Under the pieces are notes generated by a model. It did not search any database and had not been told where the DNA came from. It worked only from the letters and a program-made list of their open reading frames with translations. Source: Pontibacter beigongshangensis (GTDB lineage: Bacteria > Bacteroidota > Bacteroidia > Cytophagales > Hymenobacteraceae). From it: 64,000 bases of DNA. The DNA lies in the NCBI RefSeq assembly GCF_014332515.1, contig NZ_VFSD01000002.1:124001-188000 (forward strand), written 5' to 3'. Shown here one piece after another: positions 51,965 to 60,176 of this stretch. The stretch's first letter is position 1. Each line of letters begins with the position of its first letter. Made by a program: the position numbers and the translations under genes.

Positions 51965-54100
51965 ATGGCAGAGAATAATAATAAAGGCAATAACAATAAA
52001 AAGAAAAAGCCGATCATTCCGAACACCCCGCCCCGGCCAACTATGCAGCTGTGGATGCTGGCCGTGCTGATTCTGCTTATTTTCGGGCTTACGTACCTCA
52101 ACAAGAGCAGCGCCTCCAGAGAATCATCACAACAAGCCTTTGAGGAAATGCTGCTCAGCAACGATGTCCGCAAAGTAGATATCGTGAACAACAACCTGGT
52201 GGAGGTGTACCTGAAGGAGGAGGCGCTGAGCAACGACAAGTACAAATCAGAGCTGGATGGGCGTGGCAACTTTGCCATGGGGCAGCAGGGGCCGCACTAC
52301 CACTTCAACATTATTTCGCCGGAAATATTTAAGGAGGACCTGGACAAGCTACAGGCAAACATGCCCAAAGAGCAGCAAATACCCTATAACGTGGTTTCCA
52401 GAACCGGTTTTATGGACTTTTTTGCCACCTGGGGCTTCTTCATACTCTTGCTGTTCGGTTTCTGGTTCCTGATGCGCCGCGTAACAGCCGGTGGCGCAGG
52501 AGGTCAGATCTTCAATATCGGCAAATCCAAGGCAGCTCTCTTTGATGCAGAGAACAAGGTAAAGATTACGTTTAAGGATGTGGCTGGCCTCGAAGAAGCA
52601 AAAGAAGAAATACAGGAGATCGTGGAGTTCCTCAAGAACCCGTCCAAGTTTACGATTCTGGGTGGAAAGATACCCAAAGGCGCCTTGTTAGTTGGCCCTC
52701 CGGGAACAGGTAAAACCCTGCTTGCCAAAGCAGTAGCCGGCGAGGCCGACGTGCCGTTTTTCTCGCTGTCCGGTTCCGACTTTGTGGAGATGTTTGTGGG
52801 CGTGGGTGCCGCACGGGTGCGCGACCTGTTTAAGCAGGCAAAAGCCAAAGCCCCTTGTATTATCTTTATTGATGAGATTGATGCCATTGGCCGCCACCGT
52901 AGCCGCGGACAGCAGCCAGGAGGCAACGACGAGCGCGAAAACACCCTGAACTCACTTTTAGTGGAGATGGATGGTTTTGCCACCGATTCGGGCGTTATTA
53001 TACTGGCAGCCACAAACCGCCCTGACACGCTCGACTCTGCCCTGCTTCGTCCGGGTCGTTTCGACCGCCAGATCAGCATCGATAAGCCGGATATTAATGG
53101 CCGTACCGAGATCTTCGCGGTTCACTTAAAGCCGATTACGCTGGCAGCAGACGTAGATGCCAGAAACCTGGCCGCTCAAACGCCTGGTTTTGCCGGTGCT
53201 GAGATCGCCAACGTGTGTAACGAAGCAGCTCTTATTGCTGCCCGCCGCAACAAAAAAGCGGTAGACCAGCAGGACTTTAACGATGCCATCGACCGGGTGA
53301 TTGGAGGCCTCGAGAAAAAGAACAAGATCATTTCTCCGGGCGAGAAAAAGATTGTGGCCTACCATGAGGCTGGCCACGCGGTGGCTGGCTGGTTCCTGGA
53401 GCACGCCGATCCATTGGTAAAGGTAAGTATCGTACCACGAGGTGTCGCCGCCCTGGGTTATGCGCAGTACCTGCCCAAAGAGCAGTTCCTGTACACCACC
53501 GAGCAGCTGATAGACGAAATGTGCATGGCCCTGGGTGGACGTGCCGCAGAAGAGATCGTGTTTGGCAAGATTTCTACCGGCGCTCTGAGCGACCTGGAGC
53601 GAATTACCAAAATGGCCTACAGCATTGTAACCATGTATGGCATGAACACTAAAATAGGGAATGTCTCCTTCTACGACTCCAAGCAAAGCTCTGATTATTC
53701 TTTTAATAAGCCTTATTCAGAAGCAACTGCCGAAACAATAGATAACGAGGTACGTGCCATTATAGGAACCGCTTACGAGCGCACTATTAAGCTACTGACC
53801 GATAAGCGTAAAGAGTTGGAAATCATAGCGCAGGAGTTGCTGCAGAAAGAGATCCTGTTCCAGAGCGACCTGGAGCGGCTGGTGGGAAAGCGTCCGTTTG
53901 AGGAGCTGACTACGTACCAGGCGCACACAGCCGGCACCGACCGTAGCAAAACCAAAAGCGAGGTAGACCAGGAGCATCCGCAGGAGCGCGGCCTTACCGA
54001 GCATCCGGAGCAGGAAGAAGGTATAGTGCCAGGCACTCCCTTAACAGGAAATGGCTCCTCTACCGATCAGAGCACTTCTGCCAACTCCCGCATTGCATAA
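51965..54100 (+). CDS. ftsH: ATP-dependent zinc metalloprotease FtsH
   Basis: 711-residue inner-membrane AAA+ protease for misassembled membrane proteins and short-lived regulators. Two transmembrane segments (about 25-44 and 155-175) flank a periplasmic domain. Walker A GPPGTGKT lies near 242-249, Walker B in IIFIDEIDAIG, the second region of homology in LRPGRFDRQI, and the zinc motif HEAGH near 467. A Gln/Glu/Thr-rich tail follows. In an apparent operon behind rsfS. Confidence 0.98.
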   Translation: MAENNNKGNNNKKKKPIIPNTPPRPTMQLWMLAVLILLIFGLTYLNKSSASRESSQQAFEEMLLSNDVRKVDIVNNNLVEVYLKEEALSNDKYKSELDGRGNFAMGQQGPHYHFNIISPEIFKEDLDKLQANMPKEQQIPYNVVSRTGFMDFFATWGFFILLLFGFWFLMRRVTAGGAGGQIFNIGKSKAALFDAENKVKITFKDVAGLEEAKEEIQEIVEFLKNPSKFTILGGKIPKGALLVGPPGTGKTLLAKAVAGEADVPFFSLSGSDFVEMFVGVGAARVRDLFKQAKAKAPCIIFIDEIDAIGRHRSRGQQPGGNDERENTLNSLLVEMDGFATDSGVIILAATNRPDTLDSALLRPGRFDRQISIDKPDINGRTEIFAVHLKPITLAADVDARNLAAQTPGFAGAEIANVCNEAALIAARRNKKAVDQQDFNDAIDRVIGGLEKKNKIISPGEKKIVAYHEAGHAVAGWFLEHADPLVKVSIVPRGVAALGYAQYLPKEQFLYTTEQLIDEMCMALGGRAAEEIVFGKISTGALSDLERITKMAYSIVTMYGMNTKIGNVSFYDSKQSSDYSFNKPYSEATAETIDNEVRAIIGTAYERTIKLLTDKRKELEIIAQELLQKEILFQSDLERLVGKRPFEELTTYQAHTAGTDRSKTKSEVDQEHPQERGLTEHPEQEEGIVPGTPLTGNGSSTDQSTSANSRIA

Positions 54101-54114
54101 CAGAAACAATTTGC

Positions 54115-54768
54115 ATGTACGAAGCAAAATCAAAAGAAATAGTTTTAAGAAGAGTAAGAGAGGCGCTGGCTAAATCAGCGCCTTTTCTGCCTCCTACGCC
54201 TGATTTTACCTCTCCCCTGCACTCCGCTCCGTCGGAAGAGCTGTCGGTGGAGTTTGCGCAGTTGTTTATTGCCAACAGTGGCCTCTTTATTTACTGCGAA
54301 TCGGAAGAAGACTTTTTTGACCAGCTGTACGCCTTTAAGCGCGAGCATAACATTCAGAACCTGTTTGTGTGGGAGCCTAACCTGAAACATATCCTTTATC
54401 ATGCTGGCATTGAGCACAACGAGGGCGAGGAGAACTTCATCGCCGACCCCGAATCAGCGGGCCTCACAACCTGCGAGGCCCTGATTGCCCGCACCGGCAG
54501 CATCTTGGTAAGTTCGGCCAATGCTGGCGGCAGGCGCCTGGGCATATACCCTGCCACACACATGGTGGTGGCACGCGCCAGCCAGCTGGTACCCGACATT
54601 AAGGACGGGCTGCAAATCCTGAAAGAGAGGCACCAGGAGAGCTACCCATCTATGGTTTCGCTGGTGAGCGGGCCGAGCCGCACCGCCGATATTGAAAAAA
54701 CATTGGTGCTGGGAGCCCACGGCCCCAAGCACCTGGTACTTTTCCTGATTGATGACCTTGCACAGTAG
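54115..54768 (+). CDS. LUD domain protein (LutC/YkgG-like)
   Basis: 217 residues with the LUD fold seen in LutC-type lactate-utilisation proteins: ITCEALIARTGSILVSSAN-like TTCEALIARTGSILVSS followed by GGRRLGIYPATHMVVA and LVSGPSRTADIEKTLVLGAH. The partners LutA and LutB are not nearby; instead it sits between ftsH (14 bases upstream) and lpxH (overlapping start), so a lactate role is doubtful. Cytoplasmic. Confidence 0.88.
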   Translation: MYEAKSKEIVLRRVREALAKSAPFLPPTPDFTSPLHSAPSEELSVEFAQLFIANSGLFIYCESEEDFFDQLYAFKREHNIQNLFVWEPNLKHILYHAGIEHNEGEENFIADPESAGLTTCEALIARTGSILVSSANAGGRRLGIYPATHMVVARASQLVPDIKDGLQILKERHQESYPSMVSLVSGPSRTADIEKTLVLGAHGPKHLVLFLIDDLAQ

Positions 54769-55522
54769 AAAGCTGGAACCAGGTAAGAAAGTATACTTTG
54801 CTTCCGATTTTCATCTGGGAGCCCCCTCTGCCGAACAGAGCAGCGCCCGCGAAAAAAAGATCGTGCGCTGGCTGGACCAGATAAAGCAGGATGCGCAGTG
54901 CATCTACCTGGTAGGCGACATTTTCGACTTCTGGTTCGAGTACCGGCATGCCATCCCGAAAGGTTTTATCCGGCTGCAGGGCAAGCTGGCCGAGCTTACG
55001 GACGCAGGCATTCCGATTTACCTCTTCACCGGCAACCACGACATGTGGATGTTCGATTACTTCCCCAGAGAACTGAACATCCCCATTATCAGGGAGCCCA
55101 TTTCTACTAAAATTGGCGATAAAACTTTTTATATTGGGCACGGCGATGGGTTAGGCCCCGGCGACCATACCTACAAGCTACTGAAGCAGGTGTTTAACAA
55201 CAAAGCCTGCCAGTGGCTTTTTGCGCGTGTGCACCCCAACCTGGGCATCGGGGTGGCCAATATGTGGTCGCAAAGGAGTCGCATCAACAACACAAAAAAA
55301 GATGAGGCCTTTCTGGGTGAAGATGAGTGGCTGGTGCACTACTGCAAAGAGGTGGAGGCACGGCAGCATCACGATTTCTATGTGTTCGGGCACCGCCACC
55401 TGCCCCTCGACTTACCGATAGGTGATAAAAGCCGCTATATCAACCTAGGAGAATGGGTCAATTTTTGCTCTTACGCTGTGTATGACGGAGAATCGATTAC
55501 CCTCGAACATTTTGAAGCCTGA
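54752..55522 (+). CDS. lpxH: UDP-2,3-diacylglucosamine diphosphatase-like phosphoesterase
   Basis: 256-residue metallophosphoesterase of the LpxH group that cleaves UDP-diacylglucosamine to lipid X in lipid A synthesis. ASDFHLGAP, LVGDIFDFWFE, TGNHDMWM, IGHGDGLGPGD and FGHRHLPLDL give the full metal-binding set. The ATG at 54752 overlaps the LUD gene by 17 bases, and the end overlaps the next gene by 41 bases, so the genes are tightly coupled. Confidence 0.9.
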   Translation: MTLHSRKLEPGKKVYFASDFHLGAPSAEQSSAREKKIVRWLDQIKQDAQCIYLVGDIFDFWFEYRHAIPKGFIRLQGKLAELTDAGIPIYLFTGNHDMWMFDYFPRELNIPIIREPISTKIGDKTFYIGHGDGLGPGDHTYKLLKQVFNNKACQWLFARVHPNLGIGVANMWSQRSRINNTKKDEAFLGEDEWLVHYCKEVEARQHHDFYVFGHRHLPLDLPIGDKSRYINLGEWVNFCSYAVYDGESITLEHFEA

Positions 55523-56360
55523 CAGGCTGCTGGCGCTGCTGCTCTGCCTGCCCCTGCTGTGCGCCATGCCCGTATTGGCGCAAGACCAGCAGGAGGAACA
55601 GGTGCGGGTACCCCAGTTGCAGTATAGCCATAGCCTTGCCATCAGCTCGCCTACGGTTGCCTCAATAGACCGGAACAACAGCATTTACCTCCTCGACAAG
55701 AACCGGAACCTGACCAAACTCGACTCGCTGGGCCAGGTGCAGGTGGTCTTCTCGCCCCCATTTAAGGGCAGGCCCGCCAGCGTAGAAGCCTGGAACCCCC
55801 TGAAGGTACTCCTGTTCTACCAGGACAGGCAGGAAATCATGCTTCTCGACCGCTTCATGCGCCCTATTTCCCAAACCTCGCTTGCCGACTATGGCTATAC
55901 CGGCACCATCAGAGCCGCCACCCTTTCCTCCGACGACAGCTTCTGGCTCTACAACGAGTCCGATTTTACGCTGAGCAAGCTCGACCAGCGTTTCCGCAAA
56001 GCTACCATAGAAACCTCGCTGGGACTGATCCTTGAAAAGGAGCGACTGGACGTGCGCCTGCTGCGGGAGTACCAGAACATGCTGTACATGCTTGATGCGA
56101 ACGGAGGCATCTTCCTATTCGATAACCTCGGCAACTACAAGTCAAAGCTGCCCTTTACCGGCCTTACCACCTTCGGCTTCAGAGAGAACGAGCTGTATTA
56201 CCTGCAAGAAGGCAAACTCCACTTTTACGACCTGTTCAAGCAGCAGATACGCAGCATCAATTTGCCAGCCGGCAAAAAATACCTCAACGCTCTGGCCGGC
56301 AAACGGCACCTCTACCTCTTCACCGATAAGGAAGTTGAGATCTACACGCTCGTGCCGTAG
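55482..56360 (+). CDS. Exported propeller-like protein, unknown
   Basis: 292 residues starting inside the end of lpxH in another frame. A signal peptide follows a short polar start (hydrophobic core LLALLLCLPLLCAMPVLAQ, about 16-34). The mature part has repeated strand units such as NSIYLLDKNRNLTKLDSLG, FWLYNESDFTLSKLDQ and GIFLFDNLGNYKSK, suggesting a beta-propeller. No enzyme motif. Its coupling with lpxH hints at an envelope role (inference). Ends before PLR copy 26. Confidence 0.78.
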   Translation: MTENRLPSNILKPDRLLALLLCLPLLCAMPVLAQDQQEEQVRVPQLQYSHSLAISSPTVASIDRNNSIYLLDKNRNLTKLDSLGQVQVVFSPPFKGRPASVEAWNPLKVLLFYQDRQEIMLLDRFMRPISQTSLADYGYTGTIRAATLSSDDSFWLYNESDFTLSKLDQRFRKATIETSLGLILEKERLDVRLLREYQNMLYMLDANGGIFLFDNLGNYKSKLPFTGLTTFGFRENELYYLQEGKLHFYDLFKQQIRSINLPAGKKYLNALAGKRHLYLFTDKEVEIYTLVP

Positions 56361-56382
56361 CTCGTCTTACCAGGAAAAACCA

Positions 56383-56434
56383 AATTATTCCAATCAAAAA
56401 GCCCCTCCGGAGCCTCTGCTGCTACTGCTGCTCC
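56383..56434 (+). repeat. PLR repeat copy 26, containing a stop codon of the SMR gene
   Basis: AATTATTCCAATC, AAAAAGCCCCTCCGGAGCC, then a CTG/CTA run. The minus-strand SMR gene ends within this run: its last codons CAG CAG TAG are repeat triplets. CGGAGC pairs with GCTCCG across the loop to form the terminator. Confidence 0.92.
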
Positions 56435-56751
56435 GAAAAGAACTTAAGCCCCACCACGCCTGCTACAATCATGAGCAGGCAGAGAATACGCATGATGTCT
56501 TTGGGCTCGCCCAGAAAAAACATGCCCAGAATAGCAGTGCCGGCCGCACCTATGCCCGTCCAGATAGCGTAGGCCGTGCCCAGCGGCAGCGTTTTCATGG
56601 CCTGGGCAAGCAATATAAAGCTGACGATCATTACAGCCACTGTTACCACACTTATCACCGGCTTTGTAAAACCTTCGCTGTATTTGAGCCCAAATGCCCA
56701 GCCTATCTCACAGATGCCAGCCAGAATCAGGTATAACCACGCTACGTTCAT
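56422..56751 (-). CDS. SMR family exporter, SugE/Gdx type
   Basis: 109-residue small multidrug-resistance family protein with four transmembrane segments. Glu16 lies in the first helix (LAGICEIGWAFGLKYSEGF) and LPLGTAYAIWTGIGAAGTA is intact; the sequence GWAFGLKYSEGFT and the TAYAIWTGIGAAG stretch are closer to the guanidinium exporter Gdx (SugE) than to EmrE. The last residues, SEQQ, are encoded by the triplet run of PLR copy 26. No guanidine riboswitch was recognised upstream. Confidence 0.88.
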   Translation of the reverse strand: MNVAWLYLILAGICEIGWAFGLKYSEGFTKPVISVVTVAVMIVSFILLAQAMKTLPLGTAYAIWTGIGAAGTAILGMFFLGEPKDIMRILCLLMIVAGVVGLKFFSEQQ

Positions 56752-57100
56752 TGTTAGAAGTTAAATGTTAGAGTTCAGGAAGGAGGCCTGCCAAACAAAA
56801 GCGCAGCCTCCTGCGCCAGCCTTCAGACAGGCGTACCAGCCGCTAAAGTTACGAAATTAGTAAATAAGGCTTCCTGCTCACCGCCAATTACCTGAACCGG
56901 CCTACATTGCCTGCTGAACAATTATTCCAATAAAACAGGCCCTCCCGAGCTTCTGCTTCTGCTGCTCCGGTAAGTATAGCTGTCGCCTACAAACACCTCG
57001 CATCTTCAAATCTCCAAATCAGCCACATTTTCCAATCAACAACTACATCTTCTCACTTCCCGTTTACACATAGTATCATTATTCAAACAAAATATAAACT
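56752..57100. other. 349-base divergent intergenic region
   Basis: Contains PLR copy 27 and an AAC-rich tail (57020-57050). No riboswitch or gene recognised. Confidence 0.5.
56920..56969 (+). repeat. PLR repeat copy 27
   Basis: AATTATTCCAATA, AAACAGGCCCTCCCGAGC, then a CTG/CTT run. Between divergent genes; no gene reads into its terminator sense. The ATG has become ATA. Confidence 0.85.
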
Positions 57101-58261
57101 ATGAAAGCAGTTGTTTTTCACAAACCCAAAGACATACGGGTAGAAACAGTAGAAGATCCGCGTATCGAAGAGTCGCGCGACGCTATTCTCCGGGTAACCT
57201 CCACCGCCATCTGCGGCTCCGACCTTCATATCTATAACGGTATGATTCCGCAGCCCACCAGCATGGTTATCGGCCATGAGTTTATGGGGATTGTAGAGGA
57301 AGTGGGCCCGGGCGTAAAAAACCTGAAAAGAGGCGACAAGGTAGTGGTGCCTTTCCCGATCTCCTGTGGTACCTGCCACTTCTGCAACATGCAGTTGCCA
57401 ACGCACTGCGAAAACTCCAACCACAAAACCTATGGCCCGGAGGGGGATATCATAAAAGGCAAGGGCGCCGGAGCCGCGCTTTTTGGCTACACCGACCTGT
57501 ATGGTGGCTACAGTGGCGGCCAGGCAGAACTGGTGCGCGTGCCCTATGCCGACTACGGCCCACGCATTGTTCCCGAAGGGTTCACGGATGAGCAAGTGCT
57601 TTTTCTGACAGATATATTCCCGACTGGTTGGGCTGCCATAGACTGGGCCGAGCTGAAAGGCGGTGAAACGGTGGTAGTATGGGGTTGCGGACCTGTAGGT
57701 GTGATGGCCATGAAATCGGCCTGGCTGCAGGGAGCGGGACGCGTGATCGGGGTGGATATACAGCCATACCGCCTGAACATAGCCCGCGACAGTGCCAATG
57801 CGGAAGTAATAAACGCTGCTGATGTAGACGCTGTAGAAGTGATCCGCCAGATGACGGGGGGCTATGGTGCTGATGTCTGTGTAGATGCCGTGGGCATGGA
57901 AGCCGACCGCAGCGTACTGGACAAGGCCCTGAACGTAATCCAGATGGAGAAAGGCTCTATAGATGCCCTGGAAAGCTGCCTGAGCGCCGTGCGCCGTGGT
58001 GGTACCGTAACCGTGGTGGGCGTATATGGCTCACCTTACAAGTTCCCGGTGTACAAGTGGTTCGACAAAGGCATTAAACTGATGGGCGGCCAGGCCTGGG
58101 TGCACCGCTACATCGATAACCTGATAGCACTGGTGCGGGATGGCAAAGTAGTCCTCGACGATATCATCACGCACAATGTGCCGCTCAGCGAAGCCTCCCG
58201 CATGTACGACATCTTCAACAAAAAAGAAGACAACTGCATGAAAGTGGTGCTGAAGCCGTAA
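57101..58261 (+). CDS. Zinc-dependent alcohol dehydrogenase
   Basis: 386-residue medium-chain dehydrogenase/reductase. Catalytic zinc ligands are Cys38 (ICGSD) and His-Glu in IGHEFMG; structural zinc cysteines are in SCGTCHFCNM and HCEN. The NAD site is VWGCGPVGVMAMKSAW. The ending VGVYGSPYKFPVYKWFDKGIK and length fit the FdhA-like/threonine-dehydrogenase-like branch. The substrate is unknown, possibly a formaldehyde or polyol adduct. Transcribed alone; a terminator follows. Confidence 0.93.
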   Translation: MKAVVFHKPKDIRVETVEDPRIEESRDAILRVTSTAICGSDLHIYNGMIPQPTSMVIGHEFMGIVEEVGPGVKNLKRGDKVVVPFPISCGTCHFCNMQLPTHCENSNHKTYGPEGDIIKGKGAGAALFGYTDLYGGYSGGQAELVRVPYADYGPRIVPEGFTDEQVLFLTDIFPTGWAAIDWAELKGGETVVVWGCGPVGVMAMKSAWLQGAGRVIGVDIQPYRLNIARDSANAEVINAADVDAVEVIRQMTGGYGADVCVDAVGMEADRSVLDKALNVIQMEKGSIDALESCLSAVRRGGTVTVVGVYGSPYKFPVYKWFDKGIKLMGGQAWVHRYIDNLIALVRDGKVVLDDIITHNVPLSEASRMYDIFNKKEDNCMKVVLKP

Positions 58262-58285
58262 AACCTATGCCTGTTTTAATAGAAC

Positions 58286-58344
58286 AATCCTGCCGGAAGT
58301 AACTCTTGCACTTGGCTGAAGAGCTGCTCTCGGCAGGATTTTTT
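58286..58344 (+). terminator. Terminator of the alcohol dehydrogenase gene
   Basis: Stem AATCCTGCCG / CGGCAGGATT with a 35-base loop that can fold further, then a T-run; 25 bases after the stop. Confidence 0.88.
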
Positions 58345-58365
58345 ATGCTTTGAAAGACCGGTTAT

Positions 58366-59014
58366 TCATAAAATTCCTAAGAAGCCTTTTTTCTTGTGCG
58401 AAAACAGCCAGGACAGCAAATCCGGTTCCTTAAAAGCATAATCCCAGCTGTTATGGTTTACGCCTGGGTACACGGTAAACTTCACATTGCCGCCAGCAGC
58501 CCGAATGGCATCTACCATTACCTGCGACTTCTCTACCGGCACAATACCATCTACTTCGCCATGAAACACCCAGAGCGGCACTTTGTTAGCATACGCTTTG
58601 GTCCCGGCCGGGTGCCCGCCGCCGCAGATCGGGAAAGCGGCTGCAAACGTCCTCGGCTCGCGGCGCAGCAGTTCAAACGTGCCCATGCCTCCCATAGATA
58701 GGCCACCCAGGAACATGCGCTTTTTATCTATCGATCCCGATTTCTCCAGATCCTGAACCAGCGCAAGCAGCGCACGCATGGCCTTGGTCGGTTCTTCTTT
58801 CTCCTCCCTGAAATTGAAAGCACGCTTGCCTTTCTCGTCGGTCACGATATTTACGTTAGACCAGTAAGAGTCCTTCGGGCACTGCGGGAACACCACAATG
58901 GCCGGGAATTGCTGACGGTACTCCGGGTTCAGGAACATTCTGGTCCTGTGCCTGCGGCGTAGGCAACCACAGCAGGGAGAGCATTGCCAACACGGTTAAA
59001 ATCTTCCAAAACAT
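58366..59014 (-). pseudogene. Esterase/phospholipase-type hydrolase with internal deletion
   Basis: Two pieces of a secreted alpha/beta hydrolase. From ATG 59014 a signal peptide MFWKILTVLAMLSLLWLPTP with QAQDQ follows; then, one base out of frame, begins FLNPEYRQQFPAIVVFPQCP and the rest of the catalytic part with nucleophile Ser in GGLSMGGMG, DGIVPV and His in GVNHNSWDYAF. Normal members of the family carry about 80-100 residues between signal and this point, including the oxyanion strand, which is absent. A deletion with frameshift explains both facts. The downstream part could still be translated from its own ATG but would lack the signal. Confidence 0.82.
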
Positions 59015-59115
59015 TTTTACGGGTTATTACCGATGTTACTTAATACAAATTATTTGGTGGGGCCTTTACAAACCAGCAGTACCTCCTCCTGCCTGAGCAA
59101 AGCCCGCCATCCGGA

Positions 59116-59158
59116 AATTATTCTAATATTTTTGCCCCTCCGGAGGTCTTTGCTGCTC
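59116..59158 (+). repeat. PLR repeat copy 28
   Basis: AATTATTCTAATATT, TTTGCCCCTCCGGAGG, then TGC triplets. Upstream of the hydrolase pseudogene; the terminator sense faces a plus-strand sulfatase remnant, so it terminates nothing obvious. The ATG is lost. Confidence 0.85.
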
Positions 59159-59489
59159 TTCAACGTATTTTCTAATTTCGAATGCCACCAGTTATGGACC
59201 AGGTCCTGGCGGTTGCCCTGGCAGTCGAGACCTGTACGAAGATGGCATCAGGGGGAGGTCCAAAAACTGTTTTTTTCTTATGGTTAATGATGGCTGAAGC
59301 AACTTCTCCTCTTACATACACCTGCCTGAACCCAGCTGCAAAAGCCTGTGCTCGTTTATATTACTCCTGGTTTTCCGATCAGCTATGTGAATATATGAAA
59401 CTAAATTGCTCCTGCTTTTTTACAGGACACAAAATGAACGCTTGTGCGTAGTTGTAATACTACACAAGTAGGCTGATGAGGTTTTGTAG

Positions 59490-60151
59490 GGGTACTTCCT
59501 AGAGACGCTGCTGCGTGTGGACGAAAGCATAGGAAGGGGGCTCGCCTACCTTAAGAACGAAGGCCTCGACAAGAACACAATTGTGATCTACATGGGCGAC
59601 AACGGCTTTATATTTGGCGAGCACGGCCTGATAGACAAACGCAGCGCCTATGAGCCGTCGATGCGGGTGCCGCTGCTGGTGCGTGGACCTGTTGTGGTTA
59701 AGCCAGGCATTAAAGTGCCGCAGATGGTGATGAACATCGATATTGCGCCAACCATTATGGAGATGGCCGGCATGACGACCCCGGAAAATATGCAGGGGCG
59801 CACCTTTTTCCCACTGCTGAAAGGGGAAAAGGTATCGTCCTGGCGCGGCAGGATATTTTATGAGTACTACTGAGAGTGGGCCTTTCCGCAAACGCCAACT
59901 GTTTTTGCTATCCGTACCGACCAATATAAGTATATTTACAACCGTGGCGTGTGGGACATTAACGAGCTGTACGATATCAAAGCTGATCCGGAAGAAATGA
60001 ACAACCTCATTCGCAGCCCGGAGCACCAGGAGGTGGCGGGCAGGTTGAAGAAGGAGTTGTGGGATTGGCTGGAACAGACCGGAGGACTGCAGATACCTCT
60101 CAAGCCTGTACCGCACCGCCGCATCGACCTGCCGTTTAAAGGCACTTATTG
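59490..60151 (+). pseudogene. Type I sulfatase, C-terminal remnant
   Basis: Recognisable from YFLETLLRVDESIG through TIVIYMGDNGFIFGEHGLID and the C-terminal KYIYNRGVWDINELYDIKAD to the natural stop at 60151. The N-terminal half, including the sulfatase CxPSR active-site segment, is missing; an in-frame stop lies just upstream at 59487. A TGA at 59871-59873 interrupts the frame where related proteins have Trp (YEYY then EWAFPQ). Both lesions make it non-functional. Confidence 0.87.
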
Positions 60152-60176
60152 AAAAAATGCCGGCGTTAGGAAGCTA

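Noticed and set aside
56752..56920. Guanidine riboswitch ahead of the SugE/Gdx-type gene
   Set aside because: No ACGR-loop hairpin pair or ykkC-type conserved core could be found in the leader.
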